Part shown: positions 1-6,589 of the stretch, piece by piece | How the letters are laid out: every line of letters starts with the position of its first letter | Position numbering within the stretch: position 1 is the first letter of the stretch | DNA from: an uncultured Rikenellaceae bacterium | GTDB lineage: Bacteria > Bacteroidota > Bacteroidia > Bacteroidales > Rikenellaceae | Length of the DNA: 6,947 nucleotides | Assembly: GCA_947074135.1 (NCBI GenBank) | Contig: CAMTOL010000120.1 | Location: 1-6,947, forward strand | Direction: 5' to 3' | Made by a program: the position numbers and the translations under genes | Notes under the pieces: model-generated | The model's database searches: none | The model's input: the letters and a program-made list of their open reading frames with translations, nothing else | Told to the model about the DNA's origin: nothing

Positions 1-562
1 GCGTAAGTGTTGTCTCGGTTGTAACCACTTTCTTGACAGCTTTCTCTGTAGCAACCTTCGAGAAACCGAGTACCATAAGTGCATCAAGTGCTTCTTGTGT
101 TTTGGCTGTTGATTCAACTGAAACCGATGAGCTCGCAAGGTCGGAGTAGTCGCCAAATAATGACACAACCTTATCTCTAAGTTTAACAATGACAACCTCG
201 GCAGTTTTGGCGCCAATGCCTTTAACTTTGGTTAGCGCAGCTACATTGCCTGTGCTAATAATTGTACAAAGTTCTTCGACAGAGTGCGACGACAACATAA
301 TTCGAGCCGTACCACCCCCAATTCCGCTGACCGAAATAAGCAGTCTAAACAGAGCTCTCTCTTGTTGGCTAAAAAAACCGAAGAGTACTGGAGGTTGGTC
401 TTGCACTAGGTAGTAGTGAACAAATAGTTGAGATTGGGTATTGGTTTGGAGCTCAGCGTGAGTTGTGAGCGATATAGATAGGTTGTATCCGATGCCTCCC
501 GCTTCGATAATGGCGGTAGTGTGCGTCAGTGAGGCTATATTTCCTTTTATATATTCGTACAT
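1..562 (-). CDS. ruvA: Holliday junction branch migration protein RuvA (C-terminus cut by window edge)
   Basis: RuvA tetramers bind four-way DNA junctions and load the RuvB motor in homologous recombination and repair, in the cytoplasm. Reading the minus strand from ATG at 562 gives 187 uninterrupted codons starting MYEYIKGNIA and reaching the left edge. Residues 1-62 match the N-terminal OB-fold domain. Two helix-hairpin-helix motifs follow, ISVSGIGGGTAR near residues 76-87 and LTKVKGIGAKTAE near 110-122, as expected for junction binding. After a serine-rich hinge (about 143-153), residues 155-180 (QEALDALMVLGFSKVATEKA) match domain III, which contacts RuvB. RuvA proteins are usually about 190-205 residues, so only a short tail is missing. 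The first hairpin has GGG where PK or AN is common, a small variation. The gene is divergent from the lipoprotein gene at 739. I see no convincing promoter in its leader. Identification is secure. Confidence 0.95.
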   Translation of the reverse strand, partial: MYEYIKGNIASLTHTTAIIEAGGIGYNLSISLTTHAELQTNTQSQLFVHYYLVQDQPPVLFGFFSQQERALFRLLISVSGIGGGTARIMLSSHSVEELCTIISTGNVAALTKVKGIGAKTAEVVIVKLRDKVVSLFGDYSDLASSSVSVESTAKTQEALDALMVLGFSKVATEKAVKKVVTTETTLT

Positions 563-692
563 CGATAGTGACGGTGTAACTTTTGGTCGTTAAATAGAGC
601 GGCAATTCATATTTTTAGGCTAATTTACATCTTTTATGTGAATAATGGTGCAAAAAAATGAGAATTATGGCGCAAATTTACAAAATATTTTG

Positions 693-700
693 CATCTTTG
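693..700 (+). promoter_or_regulatory. Probable -7 promoter box of the OmpH-like gene
   Basis: CATCTTTG matches the Bacteroidota -7 consensus TAnnTTTG at five of the six fixed positions and sits in a context (ATTTTG, then CATCTTTGCC) typical of promoters in this phylum. It lies 38 bases before ATG 739, leaving a leader of about 30 bases. No clear TTTG -33 box is seen 19-21 bases upstream, where the sequence is around TTATGGCGC. The position argues that translation starts at 739 and not at the in-frame ATG at 658, which would lie upstream of the transcript. Confidence 0.5.
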
Positions 701-738
701 CCAAACTATTTACAAAATCAAACTTACAAATTTTCAAT

Positions 739-1356
739 ATGAAACTAACAAAACTTTTTTCTGCTACTGCATTTCTACTACTTGCTCTAACTGCAATCTC
801 TTGTTCGAATGGTGCTTCAACTACCTCAACTTCAACTTCTCAAGACGCTGTCGTTACTGATGGTGCAGGGATTGCTTATACTGGTAAAATCGCTTTTATT
901 CGTATGGATTCATTGATGAATGGATATGGACTTTATATGGATTTGGGTAGTGAATTTACCAAAAAACAACAAAACGTTCAAAAAGAGCTTGAAAACAAAG
1001 GTCGTAGCCTTGAACGAGAAGTAATGGAGTTCCAAGAAAAAGCGCAAAAAGGTCTTATTACAACCTACCAAGCTCGTACTACTGAAGAGAATTTGCAAAA
1101 AAAACAACAACAAATTCTCACATATCGTGATAAAGTTCTTGGCGAACTAGCAAACGAAGAGGCTATTATTGGAGCTCAAATTTCTGACGCTATCTTTACG
1201 TACCTTCAAGAGTACAATGCAGATAAAAAATATTCAATGATTCTTCAAACTATGGGTGGAAACCCAGTGATTATTGCTGACCCTGCATTAGATATTACAG
1301 GAGAGGTGCTTGCTGAACTTAACAAACGTTACGAAGCAACTTTGACTAAAAAATAA
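739..1356 (+). CDS. OmpH/Skp-family lipoprotein (periplasmic chaperone-like)
   Basis: The OmpH/Skp family comprises periplasmic chaperones that hold unfolded outer-membrane proteins with long helical arms. From ATG 739 the product is 205 residues. Residues 1-21 form a lipoprotein signal peptide (MKLTKLF, then a hydrophobic stretch) ending in AISC with the lipidated cysteine at 22. A Ser/Thr-rich linker covers about 24-42. The family core follows: a strand at about 50-57 (KIAFIRMD), charged Lys/Glu/Gln-rich helices with coiled-coil character at about 72-150, and a C-terminal strand segment, NPVIIADPALDIT, at 175-187. The in-frame ATG at 658 would add 27 residues before the signal peptide and lies upstream of the likely promoter, so I prefer 739. 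A second lipoprotein frame starts 19 bases downstream, suggesting one transcript. Classical Skp is soluble, so a lipid anchor implies a membrane-tethered variant. Family assignment is good, but the actual client is unknown. Confidence 0.85.
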   Translation: MKLTKLFSATAFLLLALTAISCSNGASTTSTSTSQDAVVTDGAGIAYTGKIAFIRMDSLMNGYGLYMDLGSEFTKKQQNVQKELENKGRSLEREVMEFQEKAQKGLITTYQARTTEENLQKKQQQILTYRDKVLGELANEEAIIGAQISDAIFTYLQEYNADKKYSMILQTMGGNPVIIADPALDITGEVLAELNKRYEATLTKK

Positions 1357-1375
1357 TCTTATGATTTGATAAGCG

Positions 1376-1819
1376 ACGAAGATTAATTTTATTTCTTTTA
1401 TATCAGCAAGATTTGTATCGCTGTTTTGTTTTACTTCGTGCAATACAACAGAGAACGGTGTCCCTGATAATATTGTTGGCGAATGGGGTAGTGTTATTGA
1501 TGTTGATGATGAGATTTTTGTTGTGGGGTGTGAGTTTTACCCAAATGCAATTAACGGTAAAGCAGGTGAGCTCTCACTAATATACGATGATGAGGTTGTT
1601 GCTGAGTATAAAATATCGCAATATAATTATGATTCAGCTTCAGGCAAAGGGCAATTTAAAGCAACTATTCAATGGAAGGTGAGTGCTTCTGATGAGTGGA
1701 ATGATGTTTCGGCTGAATTGAGTTATAATATTGATAAAAGATGTTTACATCTTGTAATCTTGGATTTAGTTGATAGTAGCGTTTATACAGTCGATCTTAA
1801 ACTTTATGAAGATAAATAG
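1376..1819 (+). CDS. Small predicted lipoprotein with apparent ACG start (or start-codon-lost pseudogene)
   Basis: I do not recognise a specific family. The open frame runs from after TAA 1370-1372 to TAG 1817-1819. Read from ACG 1376, and counting that codon as Met, it gives 147 residues beginning MKINFISF. A short hydrophobic stretch and FTSC follow, with the candidate lipidated cysteine at 22, which is a clear lipoprotein signal. Then comes NTTENG and an IVGEWGSV segment resembling the start of lipocalin-like beta-barrel domains in Bacteroidota lipoproteins. The remainder alternates hydrophobic and polar residues and looks beta-rich. No ATG, GTG or TTG occurs in frame before GTG 1523, and starting there would remove the signal and the GEW segment. 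ATG 1361 is in frame but followed at once by TGA and TAA. So either ACG initiates, or the start was lost by a single T-to-C change. It probably shares a transcript with the OmpH-like gene. Function unknown. Confidence 0.6.
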   Translation, partial: TKINFISFISARFVSLFCFTSCNTTENGVPDNIVGEWGSVIDVDDEIFVVGCEFYPNAINGKAGELSLIYDDEVVAEYKISQYNYDSASGKGQFKATIQWKVSASDEWNDVSAELSYNIDKRCLHLVILDLVDSSVYTVDLKLYEDK

Positions 1820-1868
1820 TGCTTTTTAGGTACTTCTAATTTAATTGAGTTCGGTGATTTGTATTACT

Positions 1869-1904
1869 AAAGGTACGTTTGTTAGAGCGTGCCTTTTGTT
1901 TTGT
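1869..1904 (+). terminator. Intrinsic terminator after the two lipoprotein genes
   Basis: AAAGGTACG (1869-1877) pairs with CGTGCCTTT (1888-1896) in a nine-base stem with one G-T pair and a ten-base loop, followed by a T-rich run (TTTTGTTTTGT, 1894-1904). It lies 50 bases after the small lipoprotein stop and 72 bases before the ROK gene, so it ends the first plus-strand unit. The loop side contains TACGTTTG, which happens to match the -7 promoter consensus. Confidence 0.75.
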
Positions 1905-1975
1905 CAATCTTTTTAATTAATTTCATTATATACGTGCGGTTTAGTGTCCTTTTTTTTACAGTTAACTAAAAGTAA

Positions 1976-3079
1976 ATGAATATTTTTGATGATAAAAGAG
2001 TAGTTATGACTCTTGATGCAGGAGGTACAAATTTTGTGTTTTCTGCCATTCGTGCAGGAGAAGAGATTATAGAACCTATAACACTCCCTTCTGAAGCTCA
2101 TAATCTAGATTTGTGTTTGACAAATCTAAGAGATGGATTCCACGCAGTTCGTTCTAGCTTGACCGAAACTCCAGTTGCTATTAGCTTTGCTTTTCCTGGT
2201 CCGACTGACTATCCAAATGGAGTTGTTGGAGATTTAGGTAATCTTCCTTGCTTTAGGGGAGGAGTTGCAGTAGGACCAATGCTTGAAGAGGAGTTTGGGA
2301 TACCTGTTTTTATGAACAATGATGGCGATTTATACGCTTATGGCGAAGCGATAGCTGGCTATCTTCCATACGTAAATGAGCAACTCGAAAAGGCTGGTTC
2401 TCCAAAGAGGTTTAAAAACTTGGTTGGTTTTACTCTTGGTACTGGGTTTGGAGGTGGATTGGTGAGCGATGGCAGATTGTTCTTGGGTGATAATTCGGCT
2501 AGTATGGAGGTTTGGTTGTTGTCGCAGCGATATAATGAGGTGGCAAATATTGAGGAGAGTATCTCGATTCGTGCCGTTAAACGCACATATGCCGAACTTA
2601 TAGGAATTGAGTTTGATAAGGCTCCAACGCCACGAGATATTTATGATATTGGAGTTGGTGTGAAAGAGGGAAATAGAGAAGCCGCGTTAGAGGCTTATCG
2701 CCAAATGGGGCGTGCGCTAGGTGATGCGTTGAGCAATGTATTGACAATGATTGATGGAGTTGCTGTTATTGGAGGTGGAGTGTCGGGTGCTCGTTCGCTG
2801 TTTGTTCCTGCAATGCTTGAAGAGATGCGAAGTAGTTACACTGCGCCTAATGGTAATACATATCCTCGTTTGGCTCAGAAGGTGTTTTATCTTGACGATG
2901 CGACAGAGATGACGGCTTTTTGTAGAGGCGATGTTCGTGAGGTTGAGGTGCCACATTCGAAAGTTAAGGTTACTTATGATCCAATGTCGAGAGTTGGGGT
3001 TGGTTTTTCACAGATAGGCACTAGTAGGGCAATTAGTATTGGTGCTTACGCTTATGCACTATCAAGATTGAAACAATAA
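1976..3079 (+). CDS. ROK-family sugar kinase homologue
   Basis: ROK proteins are cytoplasmic sugar kinases (glucose, fructose, N-acetyl amino sugars) or related repressors. This 367-residue protein has no DNA-binding N-terminus, so a kinase role is likelier. The ATP phosphate loop is LDAGGTNF (13-20). FAFPGPTDYPNG (71-82) and NNDGDLYAYGE (114-124, with the expected catalytic aspartate at 118) form the sugar site, TLGTGFGGG (153-161) is the second phosphate motif, and VIGGGVSGAR (264-273) the adenosine region. The usual ROK zinc motif (CGxxGCxE) and ExGH sugar-contact motif are absent. Around 171-185 the sequence reads GDNSASMEVWLL instead. It is longer than typical ROK kinases of about 300 residues, with an extended C-terminus from about 285. 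The substrate therefore cannot be named. ATG 1976 is preceded by an A-rich leader without a Shine-Dalgarno. MetX follows after 21 bases, suggesting co-transcription. Confidence 0.85.
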   Translation: MNIFDDKRVVMTLDAGGTNFVFSAIRAGEEIIEPITLPSEAHNLDLCLTNLRDGFHAVRSSLTETPVAISFAFPGPTDYPNGVVGDLGNLPCFRGGVAVGPMLEEEFGIPVFMNNDGDLYAYGEAIAGYLPYVNEQLEKAGSPKRFKNLVGFTLGTGFGGGLVSDGRLFLGDNSASMEVWLLSQRYNEVANIEESISIRAVKRTYAELIGIEFDKAPTPRDIYDIGVGVKEGNREAALEAYRQMGRALGDALSNVLTMIDGVAVIGGGVSGARSLFVPAMLEEMRSSYTAPNGNTYPRLAQKVFYLDDATEMTAFCRGDVREVEVPHSKVKVTYDPMSRVGVGFSQIGTSRAISIGAYAYALSRLKQ

Positions 3080-3100
3080 CAAAAGAGATAATCACAATAT

Positions 3101-4054
3101 ATGATTAGATATTACAACCATAACGGTGATTTTAAATTGGAGAGTGGCGATGTTGCTACTCGACTAACTATTGCTTACCATACCTACGGCACACTCAATG
3201 CCGATGCTTCGAATGTGGTGTGGGTTTGTCACGCCTTTACCGCTAGTAGTGATGTTGCTGACTGGTGGAAAGGTGCGGTGGAGGAGGGTAGTCTGCTCGA
3301 CCCAACGAAATATTTTATCGTTTGTGCCAACTGTCTAGGCTCTTGCTATGGGACAGAGATTTATGATGCAAGTGTAGAGATACCATTTCTTACGATGCGA
3401 GATTTGGGGCAGGTGCATTCGTTGCTTGCCGACCATTTAGGTTTAAAAAAGATACATAAATTAATTGGTGGGAGTACTGGTGGAATGCAGGCGATGGAGT
3501 GGGCTTATGCCGAGCCGTGGCGATTTGACCACTTATACCTACTAGCAACCGTTCCTTACACTTCGGCGTGGGTTCAGGCTAGTAGCGAGGCTCAACGTAT
3601 GGCAATAAGTGGAGCTAAAGAGCCTCAAAAAGGTTTAGAGGCAGCTCGTGCAATCTCGATGTTGCAGTTCAGAGGCGAAGATCCCTATAACTTGACACAA
3701 GACGACAGTACGACTGATAAGTTGAAGGATTTTAAGGTTTGCTCGTACCAAAGATATCAGGGCGAGAAGTTTGAGCGTCGTTTTAAGGTAAGCAACTATT
3801 TGTCGCTGCTTGGAAGCCTCGACAACCACAATATAGGCAGAGGTCGTGGCGGAGTGGCTAAGGCGTTAAGTGATATTAACGTGCCAACGACAGTTGTTTC
3901 GATTTCGAGCGATATAATTTTCCCACCTCGTGATGTGCGAGTTTTGGCAGACAATATTCCAAATGCCCAATATTTTGAGATTGACTCAGTATGGGGTCAC
4001 GACGGCTTTTTGCTCGAAATGAAACAACTAACTGCAATAATCCATAACAAGTAA
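3101..4054 (+). CDS. metX: MetX-like homoserine O-acyltransferase (compact form)
   Basis: MetX transfers an acyl group, usually acetyl from acetyl-CoA, to homoserine in methionine synthesis; it is a cytoplasmic alpha/beta-hydrolase-fold enzyme. The 317-residue product shows the family landmarks: LESGDVATRLTIAYHTYG (13-30), VWVCHAFTASSDVADWW (40-56), FIVCANCLGSCYG (72-84), nucleophile elbow GGSTGGMQAMEW (123-134, Ser125), YQGEKFERRF (219-228), HNIGRGRGGV (243-252), SSDIIFPP (269-276, Asp271) and GHDGFLLE (299-306, His300). The catalytic triad is therefore complete. The loop that normally reads TGPSSxNPxTGxPYG is largely missing: after CYGTEIYDA the sequence passes directly to IPFLTMRD. This explains part of the shortness, since relatives are usually about 340-380 residues. 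Because acyl-donor and acceptor choice vary in this family, homoserine acetylation is inferred. The end of the gene forms one arm of a terminator hairpin. Confidence 0.82.
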   Translation: MIRYYNHNGDFKLESGDVATRLTIAYHTYGTLNADASNVVWVCHAFTASSDVADWWKGAVEEGSLLDPTKYFIVCANCLGSCYGTEIYDASVEIPFLTMRDLGQVHSLLADHLGLKKIHKLIGGSTGGMQAMEWAYAEPWRFDHLYLLATVPYTSAWVQASSEAQRMAISGAKEPQKGLEAARAISMLQFRGEDPYNLTQDDSTTDKLKDFKVCSYQRYQGEKFERRFKVSNYLSLLGSLDNHNIGRGRGGVAKALSDINVPTTVVSISSDIIFPPRDVRVLADNIPNAQYFEIDSVWGHDGFLLEMKQLTAIIHNK

Positions 4055-4077
4055 TTGTTTGTTTGTTATGGATTATT
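4036..4077. terminator. Perfect inverted repeat, likely bidirectional terminator between metX and pcrA
   Basis: AATAATCCATAACAA (4036-4050) is the exact reverse complement of TTGTTATGGATTATT (4063-4077), giving a 15-base perfect stem with a 12-base loop. The left arm covers the last five sense codons of metX, and the metX stop codon (4052-4054) lies in the loop. The pcrA stop codon lies only 7 bases to the right of the right arm. The plus-strand side is followed by TTATTTGTTT, a usable T-rich tail; the minus-strand tail (GCAGTTAG) is poor, so termination is probably stronger for metX than for pcrA. Confidence 0.75.
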
Positions 4078-4084
4078 TATTTGT

Positions 4085-6589
4085 TTAAGCGATAATAGTT
4101 AATTTGGCGAACTTTTCGAGGAGAGTTTTAGTGCCTGACGTGCCGAAATTGACAGTCAACTTAACATCGGTTGCAGTCTTCTCCATTTCCACAATTTCGC
4201 CAACGCCAAAACGTTCGTGTCTTACCTTTGTGCCAACCTTCAACTCCCCTGCTTCACTAACTTTTTCGATTGTGCTTGATGCAGTAACTCCAACTTTGCG
4301 AAGATTTGACGGTGGCGGTGTTACTGTGCGCATTGCGCTATTAATAAAATCTCTGTCCGAACCCTGTTTCGGTGTGCTTTGTTGAGGTACTGAACTGCGT
4401 TTTAGGTATTGTGTATTGTGAGGGTCGTTCCCCTGTTTCTTTACTCCAAAACGAGGTTTTACGCCATAGCCTCCTCGTGCGCCAAATCCCCCACGCGAAG
4501 CTCCATAACCGCTCGGACGTGACGTGCTGTAATCCTCAACTTCGTCTGCCGATGCAGCCGATAGCTCAATATCTAGGTATCGCTGGTCAATCTCTTTGAT
4601 AAAGCGACTTGGCAGACAATCAACCACATCGCCCCACTTAAAACGTGTTAAAGCATAGCTTAGCGTTGCTCGTTTCTGTGCTCTGGTTAGTGCTACGTAG
4701 AATAGTCGTCGCTCCTCCTCAATCTCGCTATCAGAGCTCTCCAATCTCATCGAAGGAAAGAGTTTCTCCTCCATTCCAACGACATAGACATATTTAAACT
4801 CCAATCCTTTGCTCGAATGGACAGTTAGTAGCGTTACTTTTGGTTCGTTGTCAGCCTCCTCGTCTTGGTCGCTAAGTAGTGCAACTTCGCTCAACCAATC
4901 TCCAATCGTGATACCTTTTTGCGACTCTTCTCCGTTGTCAGTATCGTTTTCAATTTCGCCTCCAATCAGCTCAAAGTCCTCGCTAATGCCCATTTCGGCA
5001 GGTTTCTCGAACGATTTGATAGAGTTCAATAACTCTTCGATATTCTCTAGTCGTGTCTTGTCCTCAATAGCGTTGCTTTGGCGATAGAATGCCAGTAACC
5101 CCGATTTTGAAGCCACTGCTGAAGCAAACTCATAAGCATCTTGGGTCGGTGCTTGGGTGGCAAACTCTGCAAATGCCTCTACAAATGATGCAATGCCGCG
5201 CACTGCTGTTCCTCTGATACCAATTTCGGCTGGGTTCATCGTACGTAGCACCTCGAACATCGAAACTCCACGAGCTACGGCTGTTCCCTCAATGCGATTG
5301 AGCGAAGTGTCGCCAATACCACGAGCAGGTACGTTGATTATGCGTTTTAATGCCTCGTCGTCGGCAGGATTTACTGCCAAACGGAGGTAGCAGAGCATAT
5401 CTTTAATCTCGGCTCTGTCGTAAAACGAGCGACCACCATAGATTCGATAGGGTATATTTTTGTTGCGCAACTGCTCCTCGAAAACACGAGATTGAGCGTT
5501 GGTGCGATACAAAATTGCAAAATCCGATGGCTCTGCACCCTTGTTGTACATAACCGAAAAGATGTCGTTTGCCACTCGTGCGGCTTCGTCCTTATCGGTA
5601 TAGCACTCCACAACTCGGATTAAATCGCCCTTTTCGTTCTCGGAATATAGCTCTTTTTGCAGCTTCCCTGTGTTGTGTTCGATAAGCGAGTTCGATGCAT
5701 CTACGATAGTTTGGGTCGAACGGTAGTTCTGCTCAAGTTTGTAGGTTCGTGCGCCATCGAAGTCACGTTCGAAACGTAAAATATTGTCAATTCTAGCTCC
5801 TCGAAACGAGTAGATAGATTGCGAATCGTCGCCTACGACACAAATATTGCCGTGAGCGGCTGCCAATTTCTTAACAATAAGGTATTGCGAATAGTTGGTA
5901 TCTTGGTACTCGTCAACCATAATATATCGGAACTGATCGGCATATTTTGCTGCAATCTCGGGATGGTCACGAAGTAGGTAGTTCATTTGGAGCAACATAT
6001 CGTCGAAGTCCATCGCTCCGTTAGCTTTACAGCGCTGTACGTAACGGGCGTAGATACGATAAATATCAGGACGTTTAGCCGCTTCGTCTTCAGCTCTTGC
6101 GCCGCTATTCGATTCGTAGGCTTGAGGAGTTACTAGCGAGTTTTTGGCAAGTGAGATACGTGCAAAAACGTCGCCTGGTTTGTATCTGTCTTCAGGTAGT
6201 TGAAATTCGCGAACGATAGATTTGATGAGGTTTTTCGAGTCTGCTGTTTCGTAAATTGTGAAATTTTCGGGGTAGCCTAGTACCGATGCTTCGGCCGAGA
6301 GAATACGGCGAAAGACGGCGTGGAAAGTTCCCATCCATAGTCCTCTGAGTTTGTGATAGGGCATAACTTCGCCTATGCGCTCCTTCATTTCTCGTGCAGC
6401 TTTATTGGTAAAGGTTAGTGCGAGAATGTTGTGAGGGGCGATGCCGCTATCAATCATATGTGCTAGGCGGTAGGTTAGCGTTCTAGTTTTGCCGCTACCA
6501 GCACCAGCGATGATGAGTGATGCTCCCTCGATATTTTGTGCAGCCTCGCGTTGGGCTGGGGATAGTTTTGATAGATAATTTTCGCTCAT
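4085..6589 (-). CDS. pcrA: ATP-dependent DNA helicase, PcrA/UvrD family
   Basis: This superfamily 1A helicase unwinds DNA 3' to 5' in repair, replication of damaged DNA and removal of stalled RNA polymerase. The 834 residues carry all motifs in order: Q motif LSPAQREA (9-16), Walker A AGAGSGKT (28-35, Lys34), Ia LTFTNKAAREMKER (58-71), MGTFH (86-90), Walker B MVDEYQD (224-230), III VVGDDSQSIYSFRGA (251-265), IV QNYRST (287-292), V TVHSSKGLEF (589-598) and VI ERRLFYVALTRAQ (626-638). Residues 690-718 are a Gly/Arg-rich linker (for example SRGGFGARGGYG). The end (about 783-832, KVRHERFGVGEIVEME) matches the Tudor-like domain that binds RNA polymerase in PcrA/UvrD. It is longer than the usual 720-780 residues because of an acidic insert near 533-582 and the linker. 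Start ATG 6589 gives the conserved N-terminus directly. Whether it is the UvrD or PcrA counterpart cannot be decided; the family is certain. Confidence 0.96.
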   Translation of the reverse strand: MSENYLSKLSPAQREAAQNIEGASLIIAGAGSGKTRTLTYRLAHMIDSGIAPHNILALTFTNKAAREMKERIGEVMPYHKLRGLWMGTFHAVFRRILSAEASVLGYPENFTIYETADSKNLIKSIVREFQLPEDRYKPGDVFARISLAKNSLVTPQAYESNSGARAEDEAAKRPDIYRIYARYVQRCKANGAMDFDDMLLQMNYLLRDHPEIAAKYADQFRYIMVDEYQDTNYSQYLIVKKLAAAHGNICVVGDDSQSIYSFRGARIDNILRFERDFDGARTYKLEQNYRSTQTIVDASNSLIEHNTGKLQKELYSENEKGDLIRVVECYTDKDEAARVANDIFSVMYNKGAEPSDFAILYRTNAQSRVFEEQLRNKNIPYRIYGGRSFYDRAEIKDMLCYLRLAVNPADDEALKRIINVPARGIGDTSLNRIEGTAVARGVSMFEVLRTMNPAEIGIRGTAVRGIASFVEAFAEFATQAPTQDAYEFASAVASKSGLLAFYRQSNAIEDKTRLENIEELLNSIKSFEKPAEMGISEDFELIGGEIENDTDNGEESQKGITIGDWLSEVALLSDQDEEADNEPKVTLLTVHSSKGLEFKYVYVVGMEEKLFPSMRLESSDSEIEEERRLFYVALTRAQKRATLSYALTRFKWGDVVDCLPSRFIKEIDQRYLDIELSAASADEVEDYSTSRPSGYGASRGGFGARGGYGVKPRFGVKKQGNDPHNTQYLKRSSVPQQSTPKQGSDRDFINSAMRTVTPPPSNLRKVGVTASSTIEKVSEAGELKVGTKVRHERFGVGEIVEMEKTATDVKLTVNFGTSGTKTLLEKFAKLTIIA

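Noticed and set aside
189..413. Plus-strand open frame of 74 codons
   Set aside because: It lies wholly antisense to ruvA, which has clear helix-hairpin-helix motifs; the plus-strand product has no recognisable features.
627..639. Small hairpin ACAT-CTTTT-ATGT between ruvA and the OmpH-like gene
   Set aside because: A four-base A/T stem is too weak to be meaningful as a terminator or operator.
658..738. Upstream in-frame ATG that would extend the OmpH-like protein by 27 residues
   Set aside because: It would bury the lipoprotein signal behind 27 extra residues and lies upstream of the likely -7 box; ATG 739 gives a standard signal peptide.
1523..1819. Shorter version of the small lipoprotein starting at GTG 1523
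   Set aside because: The same frame continues upstream through GEWGS and a complete lipobox signal, so a start at 1523 would discard obviously conserved-looking protein sequence.
4104..5390. Several plus-strand open frames of 75-93 codons opposite pcrA
   Set aside because: They are shadows of the helicase coding strand; their serine/proline-rich products match nothing and the helicase reading is continuous.
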